64,000 bases of DNA from Haladaptatus sp. ZSTT2 (GTDB lineage Archaea > Halobacteriota > Halobacteria > Halobacteriales > Halococcaceae): the NCBI RefSeq assembly GCF_037081775.1, contig NZ_JBAMHQ010000001.1, positions 1,240,001-1,304,000 on the forward strand. Direction: 5' to 3'. The notes below the pieces were generated by a model that saw only the letters and a list, made by a program, of their open reading frames with translations, ran no database searches and was not told the origin of the DNA. Positions 61,997 to 64,000 of this stretch are shown here, piece by piece. The position numbers and the translations under genes were made by a program. Every line of letters starts with the position of its first letter. The stretch's first letter is position 1.

Positions 61997-62452
61997 TTAG
62001 GCGTAGCGTTCGAGGTCGGGACGGTCTAAGTCCGAAAGAACGTCGCCCGCGACGGAGTCGAGCAGGCTGCGGCCTTCGGCGGTGACGATGCGCCCGGCGC
62101 TGCCTTCGGTGCCGACGTAGCCCGCGTCCTCTAGCTGCTGGAGGATGGTGCGGATGATTTTCTTGCTGCCCGAGCCTTTGTGGGCGGGAGCGACTTGGTA
62201 GCGGTTCGACCCCTTCTTGGTCTTCCCGTAGGCCGTCGAGAGACGGTCGACGCCGACGGGGCCGTCGGTGGCGACTTTGCGGAGCAGACTCGCGGCGCGA
62301 ATGTGCCAGAAGTTGTCCTGTTCTGGCGGCAGTTCTCGGTCCGAGCCGGTCTTTGCGACGGCGGCCCATTCGGGCTCCTCGACTTCGTCTGCAAGACGTT
62401 CGGCGAGCGCCTCGATAAGCGCATCTGCCGGCACGTCATAGAGCGTTGGCAT
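61997..62452 (-). CDS. rps19e: 30S ribosomal protein S19e
   Basis: The 151-residue protein has MPTLYDVPADALIEALAERL, the conserved PPEQDNFWHIRAASLLRKV and GVDRLSTAYG. It is a small-subunit protein specific to archaea and eukaryotes. It precedes the PDCD5-like gene by 82 bp on the same strand. Confidence 0.97.
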   Translation of the reverse strand: MPTLYDVPADALIEALAERLADEVEEPEWAAVAKTGSDRELPPEQDNFWHIRAASLLRKVATDGPVGVDRLSTAYGKTKKGSNRYQVAPAHKGSGSKKIIRTILQQLEDAGYVGTEGSAGRIVTAEGRSLLDSVAGDVLSDLDRPDLERYA

Positions 62453-62491
62453 GGCTACGCCTTCCTTCGCACGAGGTTTAAATTCACTGTT

Positions 62492-63511
62492 TCACGTCCG
62501 GTTGGCGATGACTGCGGTTACCCCGCCGCCAAGCGCGGTTGGTAACCAGTAGGTGCCAAGCCGGTGGAGCACCACCGCCGCCCCTGCCGTCGCCGGGTCG
62601 ATGCTCGTCACCGGAACGAGCAACCCAACCAAGACTGCTTCGACGCCGCCGAGGCCACCGGGCAGCGGCGTGATGCTCGCAACGCTCCCGAGCGGGATGA
62701 CGAGCAACACCACCGGGAAGGGGACGGCGTGACCGAGCGAGAACAGTGCGAACCAGAGCGAGGTCGAGAGCGCGACCCACCCGAGCGCAGAGAAGCCAAG
62801 CGCACGCGCGAGCGACCACCGACTCGACGCGACGCGCTCGATGGAGCCAAAGAAACTGTCGATGCGCCGGATAACGCCTTCTCGCTCTGGCGGTTCGACG
62901 CGCGGGAGCACGCGCGCGACGAGGCGCGCGGTCGGAGTGAGTGCATTCACAATCCAGCTTTTCACCGTCTCACGGTTCTGCCAGAGGAGAAAGCCCGCGA
63001 CGGGGACGGCAACCGCGAGCACGCCAACGGCGATGATAGCGACTTCGAGGCGGCCGCCGACGGTTGCCGTTGTCAGAAAATAGCCAACGGCAAAGAGGCC
63101 AAGGCCAATCGAGGGCACAAAATTGAGCGTATCGACGCTGGCGATGGCGGCGAGGCCAGTTTCGTACTCCGTCTTCGTCGTCCGCGAGATGAGGAGGGCG
63201 CTGAACGGTTCGCCACCGGCCTGCCCAAACGGCGTGATGTTGTTCGCGAAGATGGCCGCAGAATAGAGCAAGATGGCGCGAACCGCACTCATCGGGCCGT
63301 TGAGCACGTTCACGACCGTCCAGAGCGCAAGCCCCCACGCCACAATCCAGACCGCCCCGGAGACGAGCACGCCGAGGAAAATCACCGGATTGGACGTCGA
63401 GAGCGCAGCGACGATGGCGTCGATACCGACGAGCCAGAACACCACGGCGAGAACGACGAGCGCGCTCAGAAATCCGAGGATGATGGTGCGAACGTCAGCG
63501 TCGAGGCCCAT
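62492..63511 (-). CDS. Flippase-like (UPF0104/LPG-synthase TM) protein
   Basis: The 339-residue protein has about eight membrane helices and the family segments ANNITPFGQAGGEPFSALL (about 89-107) and SITPLPGGLGGVEAVLVGLL. The family includes AglD-like and MprF-like flippase parts and is often in polyprenol or lipid transport. The function is a guess. The start MGLDADVRTIILG at 63511 matches the first helix. Confidence 0.85.
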   Translation of the reverse strand: MGLDADVRTIILGFLSALVVLAVVFWLVGIDAIVAALSTSNPVIFLGVLVSGAVWIVAWGLALWTVVNVLNGPMSAVRAILLYSAAIFANNITPFGQAGGEPFSALLISRTTKTEYETGLAAIASVDTLNFVPSIGLGLFAVGYFLTTATVGGRLEVAIIAVGVLAVAVPVAGFLLWQNRETVKSWIVNALTPTARLVARVLPRVEPPEREGVIRRIDSFFGSIERVASSRWSLARALGFSALGWVALSTSLWFALFSLGHAVPFPVVLLVIPLGSVASITPLPGGLGGVEAVLVGLLVPVTSIDPATAGAAVVLHRLGTYWLPTALGGGVTAVIANRT

Positions 63512-63608
63512 TTGGTCAGACGAACGAGTGTGGGGCGCTTCAACCCTCCGACTACGGGAGTTCAGGCAAACCGGACGCATTTTTGCCTCGGCACTGAAAC
63601 CACCAGCC

Positions 63609-64000
63609 ATGGATGAGCGGGCCGCCCTCAGACGCATCGCAGCAACCCTGCCAGCCGCGGGTGACGACGCCGCTGTCGTAGACGGGCAGGTCATCACCAC
63701 CGACATGCTCCACGAGCGGACGGATTTTCCCGAGGGGACCACCCGCTACACCGCCGGATGGCGCGCCGTCGGCGCATCGCTTTCTGATGTGGCCGGGATG
63801 GGCGCACAGGCGACGGTCGCGGTGTCTGCCTACGCCGCCCCGTCGTTCGACGAGGCGGAACTCGAAGCCTATCTCGAAGGCGCACGCGACGTGTGCGACG
63901 CCGTGGGCGCAGAGTACGTCGGCGGCGACTTAGATACGCACGCGGAGTTCACCGTAGCGACGACCGCGCTTGGCGAGACCGACACCCCGGTGCTGCGCTC
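63609..64000 (+). CDS. thiL: Thiamine-monophosphate kinase (3' end beyond window)
   Basis: The visible 130 residues start MDERAALRRIAATLPAAGDD. They include GDDAAVV, then TTDMLHERTDFPEG and ASLSDVAGMGAQ, the metal and substrate loops of ThiL. It phosphorylates thiamine monophosphate to thiamine diphosphate. The gene is cut by the window end. It is divergent from the flippase-like gene, 97 bp apart. Confidence 0.9.
   Translation, partial: MDERAALRRIAATLPAAGDDAAVVDGQVITTDMLHERTDFPEGTTRYTAGWRAVGASLSDVAGMGAQATVAVSAYAAPSFDEAELEAYLEGARDVCDAVGAEYVGGDLDTHAEFTVATTALGETDTPVLR

Noticed and set aside
1-64000. CRISPR array, rRNA or integrase attachment site
   Set aside because: No regularly spaced direct repeats, rRNA-like stretches, integrase gene or tRNA-derived direct repeats were seen.

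Overview
This window is chromosomal DNA of a halophilic archaeon (class Halobacteria). The predicted proteins are strongly acidic. The informational genes are archaeal: aIF5B, Pus10, RNase HII, the PAN proteasome ATPase, Nob1, S19e, a PDCD5-like protein and archaeal SecF-SecD. It also carries haloarchaeal hallmark families: bat/HTH_10 regulators, halocyanin-type blue-copper proteins with Tat signals, DUF7504/DUF7503, and small zinc-ribbon proteins. Many genes have an AT-rich TATA element about 28 nt upstream of the ATG, which implies leaderless transcripts. No rRNA, tRNA or CRISPR array was recognised. The genus cannot be fixed from the sequence alone.

Layout. Positions 1-3.4 kb are a mobile/accessory edge: a truncated SWIM zinc-finger gene, a VapBC pair, a remnant of a TFB (TFIIB) gene, and an IS1341-type tnpB element with a candidate omega-RNA end and a small partner gene. 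Positions 3.4-19.9 kb are a sensory and stress region. It holds a multi-PAS/GAF histidine kinase, two response regulators (one fused to a bat-type HTH), wHTH and OB-fold proteins, two universal stress proteins, a cupredoxin, a bat-type regulator beside a truncated haemoglobin, an amidohydrolase facing a PaaK-like CoA ligase, and a second PAS kinase. Positions 19.9-24.3 kb are mostly membrane proteins, including a ZIP metal transporter. Positions 24.3-27.4 kb are an operon of three extended SDR sugar-nucleotide enzymes, one of which looks like UDP-sulfoquinovose synthase.

Positions 27.5-31.3 kb hold the most interesting locus: a RecA-like DUF7504 protein, a 705-residue protein with a CHAT (caspase-like) protease domain, a divergent 44-residue hydrophobic DUF7503-type peptide, and a two-helix membrane protein. 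An orphan IS200/IS605-type end abuts the stop codon of glmS. Positions 31.6-35.5 kb are uppP-glmU-like-glmS for amino-sugar nucleotide and polyprenyl-phosphate metabolism.

From 35.5 kb to the end the window is mostly core genome. It contains MscS, a PQQ-like propeller/PKD secreted protein, pus10, rnhB, secFD, pgi, a CPBP protease, nob1, a halocyanin, infB, pyruvoyl arginine decarboxylase, PAN, pepF, truA, hisS, a PP-loop ATPase with PDCD5-like protein, rps19e, a flippase-like protein and thiL (cut by the window end). Conserved haloarchaeal genes of unknown function are interspersed.
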